Below, piece after piece: positions 38,425 to 47,302 of a DNA stretch of 64,000 bases. The position numbers and the translations under genes are program-made. Source of the DNA: Lysobacter sp. (GTDB taxonomy: Bacteria; Pseudomonadota; Gammaproteobacteria; Xanthomonadales; Xanthomonadaceae); the NCBI GenBank assembly GCA_013141175.1, contig JABFRN010000001.1:930001-994000 (forward strand), read 5' to 3'. Positions within the stretch are counted from its first letter, which is position 1. Each line of letters opens with the position of its first letter. The notes beneath the pieces were generated by a model. It had not been told where the DNA came from. It saw only the letters and a program-made list of their open reading frames with translations, and did no database searches.

Positions 38425-39603
38425 ATGCTGTCGCAGATCTTCGCCATTACCGGCGTCAACCTCAAAAGCATCCCGGAGCGCTGGGGGCCATCCCTGGTCA
38501 TCATCATCGGCCTGGCCGGCGTGGTGGCGGTGTTCACCGCGCTGCTGGCGATGAGTGAAGGCTTCAGCGCCACCCTCGCCGCCACCGGCAGCAAGGACAA
38601 CGCCCTCGTCATGCGCGGCGGCTCGGCCACCGAACTGAACTCGGGCCTCGGCCGCGAAGAGACCAACCTGATCAAGCTCGGGCCCGGCATCCGCAAGGGC
38701 GCCGACGGCAAACCGCTGGCCTCGGCCGAAATCATCGTGATCGCCGAGCTGTTCAAGATCGGCGAGACCCTCAACGGCTCGAACCTCACCGTTCGCGGCG
38801 TGGAGCCGGCCGCATTCGCGCTGCGGCCCAAGCTGAAGATCGTCGAAGGCCGGCAGTTCAAGCCGGGCCTGCGCGAACTGGTGGTCGGCCGCAGCGTGAG
38901 CAAGCAGTTCGACGACGCGCAGGTCGGCAAGACCCTGCGCATGCGCGGCTCGGACTGGACGGTGGTCGGCGTGTTCGAATCCGGCGATGCGCACGAGAGC
39001 GAATTGTGGACCGACGTGGAGGTCGCACAGTCCAGTTTCGGCCGCAACGGCTACAGCTCGGTGCTGGCCGGGATGGAGAGCGAGAAGTCGCTCAAGGGCC
39101 TGGGCGCGGCGCTGAAGGCCGACCCGCGGCTCAACCTGGACGTGATCTCGCAGCAGGAATACTTCAGCGCCCAGACCGCACAGTTCCGCAAGACCATCGG
39201 CATCCTGGCGATCGTGGTCACCTCGATCATGGCCCTGGGCGCGATCTTCGCCGCGCTCAACAGCATGTTCGCGGCGGTCGCCACCCGCGCCAAGGAGATC
39301 GCGACGCTGCGCGCCATCGGTTTCGGCGGATTCCCGGTGCTGGTCTCGGTGATGATCGAGGCGCTGACCCTGGCGCTGCTGGGCGGTGTGATCGGTGCGC
39401 TGATCGCCTACGTGCTGTTCAACAACATGTCGGTCTCGACCATCGGCGCCAACTTCACCCAGGTGGTGTTCGCGTTCAAGGTCACGCCGGTCCTGCTGGG
39501 CATCGGCCTGCTGATCTCGGTCGCGGTCGGCTTCATCGGCGGCCTGATTCCGGCGGCGATCGCGGCGCGCCAGTCGGTGACCACGGCACTGCGCAGCGCC
39601 TGA
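38425..39603 (+). CDS. FtsX/MacB-type ABC permease 2
   Basis: A 392-residue permease with the same topology as permease 1: first helix (SLVIIIGLAGVVAVFTALLAM), periplasmic domain (about 45-255), three helices (ILAIVVTSIMALGAIFAALNS, ALTLALLGGVIGALIAYVLFN, VTPVLLGIGLLISVAVGFIGG) and the loop ATRAKEIATLRAIGFG. A very good ribosome site (AGGAGA) precedes the ATG. It ends the operon, followed by a 15-bp stem hairpin. Confidence 0.93.
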   Translation: MLSQIFAITGVNLKSIPERWGPSLVIIIGLAGVVAVFTALLAMSEGFSATLAATGSKDNALVMRGGSATELNSGLGREETNLIKLGPGIRKGADGKPLASAEIIVIAELFKIGETLNGSNLTVRGVEPAAFALRPKLKIVEGRQFKPGLRELVVGRSVSKQFDDAQVGKTLRMRGSDWTVVGVFESGDAHESELWTDVEVAQSSFGRNGYSSVLAGMESEKSLKGLGAALKADPRLNLDVISQQEYFSAQTAQFRKTIGILAIVVTSIMALGAIFAALNSMFAAVATRAKEIATLRAIGFGGFPVLVSVMIEALTLALLGGVIGALIAYVLFNNMSVSTIGANFTQVVFAFKVTPVLLGIGLLISVAVGFIGGLIPAAIAARQSVTTALRSA

Positions 39604-39623
39604 GTTGCAGGGCTTGCGTGATC

Positions 39624-39657
39624 CGCGAACGAGGCGCCGATGGGCGCCTCGTTCGCG
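39624..39657. terminator. Bidirectional hairpin between the ABC operon and rarD
   Basis: CGCGAACGAGGCGCC (39624-39638) pairs perfectly with GGCGCCTCGTTCGCG (39643-39657) over a four-base loop. It lies between convergent genes (stops at 39603 and 39687). T-runs are short, so efficiency is uncertain. Confidence 0.7.
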
Positions 39658-39686
39658 TTCGGGACATGGAAAACCGCGACAGGCCT

Positions 39687-40604
39687 TCAGGCGCCGGAAG
39701 TGCGCCGCGCCCGGCGCAGGCTGTCGAACGCGAAGATCGCCAATGCGATCCAGATGACGATGAAGCCGATCGCGCGATCGCGGTCGAAGGTTTCGCGGAA
39801 CACCAGTACGCCGATCAGGAACTGCATGGTCGGGGCCACGTACTGCATCAGTCCGATGGTCGACAGCGGCACGCGCCGCACCGCGAAGGAAAACGCGATC
39901 AGCGGCAGCGCGGTCAGCGCTCCACCGAAAATCAGCAGCGCATCGACGCCGAATCCCCAACCACCGCTGCCGCGCAAAGGCAGGAAACCGCCCTGCCCGC
40001 TGGTTTCCGCCCACAGCAGATACGCCAGCGCCGGCAACAGCAGCACCGAGTTCTCGAAGCCGAGCCCGGTCACCGAATCGACCGCAGCGAGTTTGCGGAT
40101 CACGCCGTAAAGGCCGAACGATCCCGCCAATGCCAGCGCGATCCACGGAAAACTGCCGTAGTTGAAGGTGAGCCAGAGCACGCCGGCGGCGGTGATGGCG
40201 ACCGACAACCACTGGGTCGGATTCAGGCGCTCGCGCAGGAACAACGTGCCGATCACCACATTCAACAGCGGATTGATGAAATACCCGAGGCTGCTTTCGA
40301 CCACGTGCCCGGCGTTCACCGCCCAGATGTACAGGCCCCAGTTGATCCCGATGCACAACCCGCTGAGCGTCAGCATCGCGGCGAGTCGCGGCTTGGCGAT
40401 GATAGCGGCGAACCAGCCGCGCCCCCGCGACCACAGCAGCCACAGCGCGACCAGCACCGCGCTCCAGAGCACGCGATGCGCGACGATCTGCAGCGACGGG
40501 ACCGCCTTCAGCAGATGCCAATACAGCGGCATCAGCCCCCACAGCAGGAACGCGCTGGCAGCGATCGACAGACCTTTGCGATCCAGCCCCTGCGGCGGCG
40601 TCAT
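39687..40604 (-). CDS. rarD: RarD-type EamA transporter
   Basis: A 305-residue ten-helix transporter of the RarD subgroup (chloramphenicol-sensitive protein in older naming). Hallmarks are FLLWGLMPLYWHLLKAVPSLQIVAHRVLWS at the N-terminus, GINWGLYIWAVNAGHVVESSLGYFINPLL and the C-terminal QYVAPTMQFLIGVLVF. Substrate unknown. The ATG at 40602-40604 overlaps the upstream stop as ATGA, coupling it with the second EamA gene. Confidence 0.92.
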   Translation of the reverse strand: MTPPQGLDRKGLSIAASAFLLWGLMPLYWHLLKAVPSLQIVAHRVLWSAVLVALWLLWSRGRGWFAAIIAKPRLAAMLTLSGLCIGINWGLYIWAVNAGHVVESSLGYFINPLLNVVIGTLFLRERLNPTQWLSVAITAAGVLWLTFNYGSFPWIALALAGSFGLYGVIRKLAAVDSVTGLGFENSVLLLPALAYLLWAETSGQGGFLPLRGSGGWGFGVDALLIFGGALTALPLIAFSFAVRRVPLSTIGLMQYVAPTMQFLIGVLVFRETFDRDRAIGFIVIWIALAIFAFDSLRRARRTSGA

Positions 40605-41500
40605 CCGCGTGCCTTCGCTCGGCTGATCGCGACCACGCCGACCAGGATCACCGCCAATGCGCCGAGATCGTGCAGACCGAAGTGCTCGTTTCCCAGCCAT
40701 GCGCCCAGCATCACCGCGATCGGCGGGTTGACGTAGGCGTAGCTCGACGCCAAGGCCGGGCGCACATGGTTCAACAGCCAGACGTAGGCGCCGAAACCAG
40801 CGATGGAGCCGAAGATCGCCAGATAGATCAACGCCGCCGTGCCCTGCGTCGTCGGCGCGGCGGGCAGGCGTTCGCCCACCGCCAGGCCGAGCGCGATCAA
40901 CATCACGCCACCGCAGAGCATCTGCGTGGCGGCGGCCATGAACGGCGACGGCAGATCGCGTCCGCGCGACCACACCGAGCCGAACGCCCATGCGATCGGT
41001 GCGATCAACAGCAGGGCCAGGCCGCGCGGCGTGGACGACAGGCTGCTGCCGGCGTTGAGCCAGAGCACGCCGATGAAACCGATGCCGATGCCGAGCCATT
41101 CGCCGCGACTCGGATGACGGCCGGACATCGCGCCGAACAGCCCCATCCACAGCGGCATCGACGCGATCGCGATGGCCGCAAGCCCGGAGGAGACGTCTTC
41201 CTCGGCCAATACCACCATGCCGTTGCCGAGCAGCATCATCAACAGGCCCATCACCGCCAGCGACGGCCACTGTTTGCGCGTCGGCGCGGGCACGCCGCGC
41301 CAGCGCAGCACCGCGTACAGCAACCCACCAGCCAGCAGCATGCGTCCGCCGGACACCGCCAGCAGCGGCGGCCAACCGCCTTCCAATGCGAAGCGGATAC
41401 CGAGATAGGTGGAGCCCCAGATGAGATACACCGCCATCAGCGCAAGCCCGATGGAGAGCGTGGAGGCAGGGCGCGGATCGCCCGCGGATGGAGCAGCCAT
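40601..41500 (-). CDS. YedA-like EamA transporter
   Basis: A 299-residue drug/metabolite transporter: IGLALMAVYLIWGSTYLGIRFALEG, GGRMLLAGGLLYAV, VLAEEDVSSGLAAIAIASMPLW and YAYVNPPIAVMLGAWLGNE match the YedA/RhaT-like subgroup. The start at 41500 is chosen because MAAPSAGD precedes the first helix at the usual distance; the frame is open to 41548. Its stop overlaps the rarD start, so two related transporters are co-expressed. Confidence 0.88.
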   Translation of the reverse strand: MAAPSAGDPRPASTLSIGLALMAVYLIWGSTYLGIRFALEGGWPPLLAVSGGRMLLAGGLLYAVLRWRGVPAPTRKQWPSLAVMGLLMMLLGNGMVVLAEEDVSSGLAAIAIASMPLWMGLFGAMSGRHPSRGEWLGIGIGFIGVLWLNAGSSLSSTPRGLALLLIAPIAWAFGSVWSRGRDLPSPFMAAATQMLCGGVMLIALGLAVGERLPAAPTTQGTAALIYLAIFGSIAGFGAYVWLLNHVRPALASSYAYVNPPIAVMLGAWLGNEHFGLHDLGALAVILVGVVAISRAKARG

Positions 41501-41640
41501 CGCAGTGCTCGGAAAGAAAATGGGGGAGATGAAGACGTGTCGCCGCATCGCGACGACGGGGCCATTCTACGCCCGCGTTTCAGGCGATTGGCGCGCGTCG
41601 CGGAACACAGTAAAGCGTCTGGTCGCGATGCCATGCTCTC

Positions 41641-41737
41641 GTAGGAGCGACTTCAGTCGCGAAACATGCGTTGTTTCAGATCGTGGTCGACGTCGCGGCT
41701 GCAATTCGGTCAGTTTCGCGACTGAAGTCGCTCCTAC
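41641..41737. repeat. REP-like inverted pair, GTAGGAGCGACTTCAGTCGC type
   Basis: A 24-bp arm beginning GTAGGAGCGACTTCAGTCGC at 41641 is repeated as its exact reverse complement ending at 41737. It shares the GTAGGAGCGAC head with 814-874 but has TTCA in place of GGAA in the loop, so it is a sub-type. It lies between the EamA and Ada-like genes. Confidence 0.9.
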
Positions 41738-41750
41738 AAAAAAGCGCGGC

Positions 41751-42593
41751 CTATCGGCCGCCGATGACCTCGCGCCGGAGCAACTGCTGTTTCAGCGCCA
41801 GACCCCAGCGATACCCGCCCAGCGAACCATCGCCACGGATCACCCGATGACAGGGCACCACGATCGCGACGCGGTTGTGGGCGCAGGCGCTGGCGACCGC
41901 ACGCGCGGCTTTCGGCGCATCCAGCGACGCGGCGAGTTCGGCATAGCTGCGGGTTTCGCCCGCAGGAATCTTCATCAGCGCATCCCAGACCCGCTTCTGG
42001 AATGCGGTGCCGATCAGATCGACCGGAATCAGGTCGGACGCCCGCATCCGTTTGCCCGCAAGCGCATCGGCGACCGCGCGCACGCGCGGCGCGAGGAATT
42101 CGTCGCGTCCGGCATCGACCTGCTGCAGCTGCGCGCGCGGAAACTCAGCATGGAGCCTGCCCACCAAGGCATCGCTATCGTCGCCCAGCTCGACCATGCA
42201 GATGCCGCGCACGGTAGTCGCCACCATCGCCTGTCCCAGCGCGGTGGCGACGATGCTCCAGCGGATCTCCTCACCGCCGCCGCCGGCGCGATAGCGCGCG
42301 GGGGTCATGCCGAGCTTCGCGGCGCCGGTCTCGTACACCCGCGACGGCGATCCGTAGCCGGCGTCGTACAGCGCCGCGCTGACATCGCGGCCGTCCTTCA
42401 GTGCGGATCTCAGTGCGCCGAGTTTGCGCTGGGCAAGATACTCGGCCGGGCTCAGACCGAAACGAGCGCGGAAACGGCGCTGCAGATGCGAAGCGCTGAG
42501 GCCGACCGCCGCCGACAGTTCGGCGAGCGTCGGTTCGCCGGCTTCGAGCAGTTCGCGGGCATGTTCGAGCGGGTCATGAATGGTGTTGCGCAT
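41751..42593 (-). CDS. Ada-like O6-alkylguanine-DNA alkyltransferase with AraC domain
   Basis: A 280-residue DNA-repair protein: an AraC-type helix-turn-helix pair (about 5-100; LAELSAAVGLSASHLQRRFR, VSAALYDAGYGSPSRVYE) followed by an alkyltransferase domain with the acceptor cysteine in VPCHRV (Cys248) and the preceding AFQKRVWDAL and ARAVASACAHN blocks. The N-terminal Ada domain, which accepts methyl groups from phosphotriesters and switches Ada into an activator, is missing. It may therefore act mainly as repair enzyme with DNA-binding help. No separate adaA gene is seen nearby. Confidence 0.9.
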   Translation of the reverse strand: MRNTIHDPLEHARELLEAGEPTLAELSAAVGLSASHLQRRFRARFGLSPAEYLAQRKLGALRSALKDGRDVSAALYDAGYGSPSRVYETGAAKLGMTPARYRAGGGGEEIRWSIVATALGQAMVATTVRGICMVELGDDSDALVGRLHAEFPRAQLQQVDAGRDEFLAPRVRAVADALAGKRMRASDLIPVDLIGTAFQKRVWDALMKIPAGETRSYAELAASLDAPKAARAVASACAHNRVAIVVPCHRVIRGDGSLGGYRWGLALKQQLLRREVIGGR

Positions 42594-42685
42594 GCGGCAA
42601 AGACTAACGGGCGTTCCGGATGCCCGCTATCCGATTCTTGCGCAGGCGAATGCATCCAAAGCGCAACCTCGGATCCCGCAAACGG

Positions 42686-42709
42686 AAACGGGCCCTCGCG
42701 GGCCCGTTT
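42686..42709. terminator. Rho-independent type hairpin after prc
   Basis: AAACGGGCCC (42686-42695) pairs with GGGCCCGTTT (42700-42709) over a four-base loop. On the minus strand, the direction of prc (stop at 42734), the stem is followed by CCGTTTGC; on the plus strand by TGTCG. Its position right behind the prc stop supports termination. Confidence 0.72.
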
Positions 42710-42733
42710 TGTCGTCGCCTTGGCATCGGACGA

Positions 42734-44911
42734 TCAGTTCGCCCACTGCCCCGGCTTGCGGGCTTCGGTCAGCAGGACCTGCGCCGACAGCGGCTTGTCG
42801 TTGCCCAGCACATGCACCGCATCGACCAGGATCGCGGCCGATTCGCGCAACAGCGGGTCGGGACGCTTTTCGGCGGCTTTCTCGCGCGCGGCGTCCTGGG
42901 CAACGTTGCGTTCGCTGGACGTCAGGCCGTCATCGGTGTCTTCGGCCAGCGGATCGATGTCCAGGCCCATCGCCTTGCGCGCTTCCTGGCGCTGTTTGCG
43001 CTTGGCGGCATCGCGGTCGCGCTCGGTACGGCGCTCGGCTTCGTTCAGGGAGATCCACTTCTTCGCGGTTTCCTCGCGGAACTGCGCGATGTCTTCGGAC
43101 CACCACTGGAATTCCTTGTCCTGGGCCACGCGCGCATCGTGCATCGATTTGAGCTGCGGCAGCAGCGGAGCGAAATCGCCGTACTGCGTATGCGGCACCG
43201 CCGCGATCCGGGTCCACGGCAGCGCGTTGTCGTAAGTGCTTTCGCCGAATTCGCTGGCGTCCACGCTCACCGGGAAGGCGATATCCGGCACAACGCCCTT
43301 GTTCTGGGTGCTGCTGCCGCCGGGCAGGAAGAACTGCGCGATGGTCAGCTTCACCTGGCCGAAGCGCTGGCCATTGTTCATCGGCCAACGGTCCAGATCG
43401 ACGAGATTCTGCACCGTGCCTTTGCCGAAAGTGGTTTCGCCGATGATCAGGCCACGGCCGTAATCCTGGATCGCACCGGCGAAGATTTCCGAAGCAGACG
43501 CCGAGCCGCGATTGATCAGGACCGCCAAGGGGCCATCCCACGCCACGCCGGTGTCGCCGTCGCTGTCGACCTGCACGCGTCCACCGGATTCGCGCACCTG
43601 CACCACCGGGCCCTTGTCGATGAACAGGCCGGTCAGATCGACCGCTTCGGCCAGCGAACCGCCGCCGTTGTAACGTAGATCGATCACCACGCCGTCGACA
43701 TTCTGCGCGCGGAAACCGAGCAGCAGTTTCTTGGTGTCGAGCGTGGCGGAAGCGTAATCGTCGCTGTTGCGGCGCTTGCCTTCGAAGTCCTGATAGAACG
43801 CCGGCAGCTTGATCACGCCGATACGACGCGCGGGCTGGCCATCGACGCCCGGGATGGTCAGCACTTCGCCCTTGGCGGCCTGTTCTTCCAGGCGGATCTT
43901 GGCGCGATTCAGCACTATCCGGTTCGGCTTGCTGTCGAGCACCGCTTCGGCCGGCACGATATCCAGACGCACCTGGGTGCCTTTCGCGCCCTTGATCTTG
44001 TCGACGACATCGTCGAGGCGCCACCCGATGATGTCTTCCATGGCGCCGTTCGCGCCCTGGCCCACGGCGACGATGCGATCGCCGGCCTTGAGTTTGCCGC
44101 TGCTCATCGCCGGACCGCCTGCGATCAGCTCGCGGATCACCACCACGTCGTCCTGCTTCTGCAACTGCGCGCCGATGCCTTCCAGCGACAGGCTCATGCT
44201 CTGCTCGAAGCGTTCGGCCGCGCGCGGATCGAAGTAATCGGTATGCGGATCGATCGACATGGCGTAGGCGTTGAGGAAGGTCTGGAACGCATCGATGCCA
44301 TTGAGTTCCGCCACGCTCTTGGACAGGTTGGCGTAACGCTTGTCGAGGGTCTTGCGGATCTCGTCGGGCTGTTTGCCGGCGAGCTTGAGGCGCAGCCAGT
44401 CGTTGCGCACCGACTGCTGCCAGAGCTTGTCGAGTTCGGCGGTGCCGGCGACCCATGGCGCGTCCTTGCGGTCGTATTCCCAGCGGTCGCTGCCATCGAA
44501 ACGGAAGATGTCCTTGGCGAGCAGGCCGCGCGCATGCGTCACGCGTTCGTTCACGCGCTGCTGGTACAGCGCGAACATCTCGAACGCCGGTGCCACTTCA
44601 CCGCTCTTGATCGCGTCGTCGAGCTTGACCCGGTAGGTCGTGAGCTTGTCGATGTCCGCGGCGGTGAAGAACAACTTCGCGGGATCAAGGGATTCGAGAT
44701 AGCGCTTGAACACTTCCGCGGACAGCGTGTCGTCCAGCGCGCGGGGCCGGTAGGCGTAACGGCTGTCGGAGAGGATGCCGTAGACCAGCTTGGCGGCGGT
44801 GGCCTGCTCGGCGCTGGGACTGCCGGCATCGGCCTGCGCCGACAGCCACGCCACCGGTGCGGTCAGCGCGAGGGCAAGCAGGGAAACCGGAAGAGCTTTG
44901 GCGACTTTCAT
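42734..44911 (-). CDS. prc: Tail-specific (C-terminal processing) protease
   Basis: A 725-residue periplasmic protease that degrades proteins from their C-termini and processes envelope proteins. Signal peptide (LLALALTAPVAWLSAQA), N-terminal helical domain, PDZ domain (about 235-320, EGIGAQLQKQDD) and the S41 catalytic domain with Ser472 in GSASASE and Lys497 in TFGKGTV, spaced by 25 residues as in E. coli Prc; then a long C-terminal charged helical domain (DUF3340-like). Length and layout match Prc. It stands alone between the Ada-like gene and lipA. Confidence 0.95.
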   Translation of the reverse strand: MKVAKALPVSLLALALTAPVAWLSAQADAGSPSAEQATAAKLVYGILSDSRYAYRPRALDDTLSAEVFKRYLESLDPAKLFFTAADIDKLTTYRVKLDDAIKSGEVAPAFEMFALYQQRVNERVTHARGLLAKDIFRFDGSDRWEYDRKDAPWVAGTAELDKLWQQSVRNDWLRLKLAGKQPDEIRKTLDKRYANLSKSVAELNGIDAFQTFLNAYAMSIDPHTDYFDPRAAERFEQSMSLSLEGIGAQLQKQDDVVVIRELIAGGPAMSSGKLKAGDRIVAVGQGANGAMEDIIGWRLDDVVDKIKGAKGTQVRLDIVPAEAVLDSKPNRIVLNRAKIRLEEQAAKGEVLTIPGVDGQPARRIGVIKLPAFYQDFEGKRRNSDDYASATLDTKKLLLGFRAQNVDGVVIDLRYNGGGSLAEAVDLTGLFIDKGPVVQVRESGGRVQVDSDGDTGVAWDGPLAVLINRGSASASEIFAGAIQDYGRGLIIGETTFGKGTVQNLVDLDRWPMNNGQRFGQVKLTIAQFFLPGGSSTQNKGVVPDIAFPVSVDASEFGESTYDNALPWTRIAAVPHTQYGDFAPLLPQLKSMHDARVAQDKEFQWWSEDIAQFREETAKKWISLNEAERRTERDRDAAKRKQRQEARKAMGLDIDPLAEDTDDGLTSSERNVAQDAAREKAAEKRPDPLLRESAAILVDAVHVLGNDKPLSAQVLLTEARKPGQWAN

Positions 44912-45039
44912 CGGCGATCTCGTGTGGGTGGTGCCAGCGTGTGGGGGTACGCGGATGCGTTCAGCTTACGACTCCGGAGAGTACCGAAAGTTTCGGTCCA
45001 TACCTACCGCCCAAGGTCATGCCCCGCCTGCGGAAACAG

Positions 45040-45119
45040 GCATCCCGACCGCCGGTCGGGATGCTGTTCATGCGGGGGAAGGCTTCAGCCGGCAGTTGGG
45101 TGGTCGGCTTCAGCCGACG
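45040..45119. repeat. Palindromic repeat block overlapping the lipA stop
   Basis: GCATCCCGACCG (45040-45051) pairs with CCGGTCGGGATGC (45052-45064), and TCGGCTTCAGCCGA (about 45104-45117) is a second palindrome whose centre supplies the lipA stop TGA at 45112-45110; a third GGCTTCAGCC lies at 45081-45090. Together they would fold into hairpins at the end of the lipA message. Confidence 0.7.
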
Positions 45120-46135
45120 ACACCGGCCCCGGCCGCCTGCCGGTCGGCGTGATACGAACTGCGCACCATCGGGCCGGAGGCGACGTGGCTGAAGCCCAGC
45201 GACATGCCGTAGTCCTCCAGCGCCTTGAACTCGTCGGGCGTCCAGTAGCGCAGCACAGGATGGTGGTGGGCGGTGGGCTGCAGGTACTGGCCGATGGTGA
45301 TCATGTCGACGTCGTGCGCGCGCAGGTCGCGCAGGGTGCCCTGCACCTGGTCCATGGTTTCGCCCAGGCCGAGCATGATCCCGCTCTTGGTCGGCACGTC
45401 CGGATGCTGGGCCTTGAACTGCTGCAGCAGGGTCAGCGACCACTGGTAGTCGGCGCCCGGGCGCACGTTGCGGTAGAGCTCCGGCACGGTTTCGAGATTG
45501 TGGTTGAACACGTCCGGCGGATGCTTCGCGAGGATTTCCAGCGCGCGCTCCATCCGGCCCTTGCCGCGGAAGTCCGGGGTGAGGATTTCGATCTTCGTCT
45601 GCGGGCTGTGCTCGCGCACCGCCGCGATACAGTCGACGAAATGCTGGGCGCCGCCGTCGCGCAGATCGTCGCGATCGACGCTGGTCACCACCACGTACTT
45701 CAGGCCCATGTCGGCGATGGTGCGGGCGAGGCTCAGCGGTTCGTCGGCATCCGGCGGCTTCGGCCGGCCGTGGGCGACATCGCAGAACGAGCAGCGGCGG
45801 GTGCAGACCTCGCCGAGGATCATGAATGTGGCGGTGCCGTGGTTGAAACACTCGTGGATGTTCGGGCAGCTGGCTTCCTCGCACACGGTGACCAGGCGGT
45901 TCTCGCGCAGCTTGCTTTTGAGCGCCTGCACCGCGTTGCCGGCGGGAATCCGCACCCGGATCCACGACGGCTTGCGCAGCACCGGCGCGTCGGCGAACTG
46001 CACCGGCGAGCGCGCGATCTTGTCGGCGGCCACCTGTTTCGCTCCCGGTTCGAGCGGCGCCGCCGCCAGCGGCGCGGACGCCTCGCCGACGACGGTCAGG
46101 GGAATGGTTTTCTCGGCGGGCGTCGGTGTGGACAT
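45110..46135 (-). CDS. lipA: Lipoyl synthase
   Basis: Radical-SAM enzyme inserting two sulfurs into octanoyl groups on E2/H proteins, including the lpdA and aceF lipoyl domains of this window. The 341 residues have the auxiliary cluster cysteines ([12 protein letters not shown]) and the radical-SAM triad (CTRRCSFC), followed by [11 protein letters not shown] and the C-terminal [11 protein letters not shown]. The ATG at 46133-46135 shares one base with the lipB stop (TGATG). The order ybeD-lipB-lipA fits E. coli. Confidence 0.97.
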   Translation of the reverse strand: MSTPTPAEKTIPLTVVGEASAPLAAAPLEPGAKQVAADKIARSPVQFADAPVLRKPSWIRVRIPAGNAVQALKSKLRENRLVTVCEEASCPNIHECFNHGTATFMILGEVCTRRCSFCDVAHGRPKPPDADEPLSLARTIADMGLKYVVVTSVDRDDLRDGGAQHFVDCIAAVREHSPQTKIEILTPDFRGKGRMERALEILAKHPPDVFNHNLETVPELYRNVRPGADYQWSLTLLQQFKAQHPDVPTKSGIMLGLGETMDQVQGTLRDLRAHDVDMITIGQYLQPTAHHHPVLRYWTPDEFKALEDYGMSLGFSHVASGPMVRSSYHADRQAAGAGVVG

Positions 46136-46839
46136 CAGGCGGCCTGGGGCGCCGCCGCCCGATCTCGCCGAACTCTCTTCTTTTCCAGCCGCTGCGGCGG
46201 CGCGGCCTGCAGCTGCAGGCCGAACTGCGCGGCCAGCGCCTCCAGCAGCACCGGTTTGACCGCATCGAGGTTGGAAGGACCGCCCAGATCCAGCATCGAG
46301 GTCACCTGCAGCCCGGCATAACCGCAGGGATTGATGCGGCGGTAGGGCGCGAGGTCCATGTCGACATTGAACGCCAGCCCGTGGAAAGTGCAGCCGCGCC
46401 GGACGCGGATGCCCAAGGCGGCGACCTTGGCCTCGTTGACGTACACACCGGGCGCGCCATCGCGACGCACGGCATGGATGTTCCAGTGGTCGAGGGTATC
46501 GATCACCGCCTGCTCGATCCTGCAGACATAGTCGCGCACGCCGATCTTCAGGCGCTTCAGGTCCAGCAGCGGGTAGGCGACGATCTGGCCGGGACCGTGA
46601 TAGGTCACCTGGCCGCCGCGATCGACCTTGATCACCGGGATATCGCCCGGCATCAGCACGTGCTCGGGCTTGCCGGCCTGGCCGAGGGTGAAGACCGGGT
46701 CGTGTTCGACCAGCCAGAGTTCGTCGGGCGTGTCGGCGTTGCGGGCATCGGTGAAGCCCTGCATCGCGCGCCAGACCGGCTCGTAGGCGTGACGCCCGAG
46801 GTCGCGGACCTGCGCCGCCGGGACGGTTACAGCGTCCAT
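46135..46839 (-). CDS. lipB: Octanoyl-ACP:protein octanoyltransferase
   Basis: Moves octanoyl from ACP to lipoyl domains, the substrate for LipA. The 234 residues contain [14 protein letters not shown], the catalytic Lys138 in NEAKVAALG and Cys172 in [12 protein letters not shown] basic 20-residue tail ([11 protein letters not shown]) extends past the core. It overlaps ybeD by 13 bp and lipA by one base, so the three are tightly coupled. Confidence 0.97.
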   Translation of the reverse strand: MDAVTVPAAQVRDLGRHAYEPVWRAMQGFTDARNADTPDELWLVEHDPVFTLGQAGKPEHVLMPGDIPVIKVDRGGQVTYHGPGQIVAYPLLDLKRLKIGVRDYVCRIEQAVIDTLDHWNIHAVRRDGAPGVYVNEAKVAALGIRVRRGCTFHGLAFNVDMDLAPYRRINPCGYAGLQVTSMLDLGGPSNLDAVKPVLLEALAAQFGLQLQAAPPQRLEKKRVRRDRAAAPQAA

Positions 46840-47105
46840 TTGATCTGCGGTTCGGCACGCAGCGCGTCGTGCGCGGCTTCGTAGCGACTGCGGTCTTCGG
46901 CGTGGATGCTCAGGCGGATCGAGACGAACTTGCCGCCCGAGGAATTGCGCGTCGCGACCGTCTCGCGCAGCACCGGGATCCCGATCGCCTCCAGCACTTC
47001 CGGGATGCGCTCCTCCAGCCCGGCGCCCGCAGGGCCCATGGCGGTGATCTCGAAGACCCCCGGAAACTGGAAGCCGTGGTCGGGATGGTCGGAACCGATA
47101 TTCAT
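46827..47105 (-). CDS. ybeD: YbeD/DUF493 family protein
   Basis: A 92-residue ferredoxin-like-fold protein found beside lipB in gammaproteobacteria; exact role not established. The core is [23 protein letters not shown] followed by [18 protein letters not shown]. The ATG at 47103-47105 is chosen by the family N-terminus; no ribosome site is visible upstream. It starts the lip operon. Confidence 0.92.
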   Translation of the reverse strand: MNIGSDHPDHGFQFPGVFEITAMGPAGAGLEERIPEVLEAIGIPVLRETVATRNSSGGKFVSIRLSIHAEDRSRYEAAHDALRAEPQIKWTL

Positions 47106-47302
47106 GCGCGGATTATGGGCCCGATCCACAGCCAACCCAAGGCCCGGAACGCACCGCGATGCGTGCCAAAAACGACGACTGCGGCGCCGACAGGCCATAC
47201 CGGCACGCCATCGCGATGGCTGCGGCGGATGTGGCCGGGGCAGCAGCGATCCGCCGTCTCCCGGGATGTGGCGCGCGCTGCGCCGATCGCACGGAGTCCG
47301 TC

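Noticed and set aside
37123-40542. 1139-codon minus-strand open frame
   Set aside because: Antisense to three ABC genes and to the rarD end; low-complexity product rich in Gln, Arg and His, no ribosome site.
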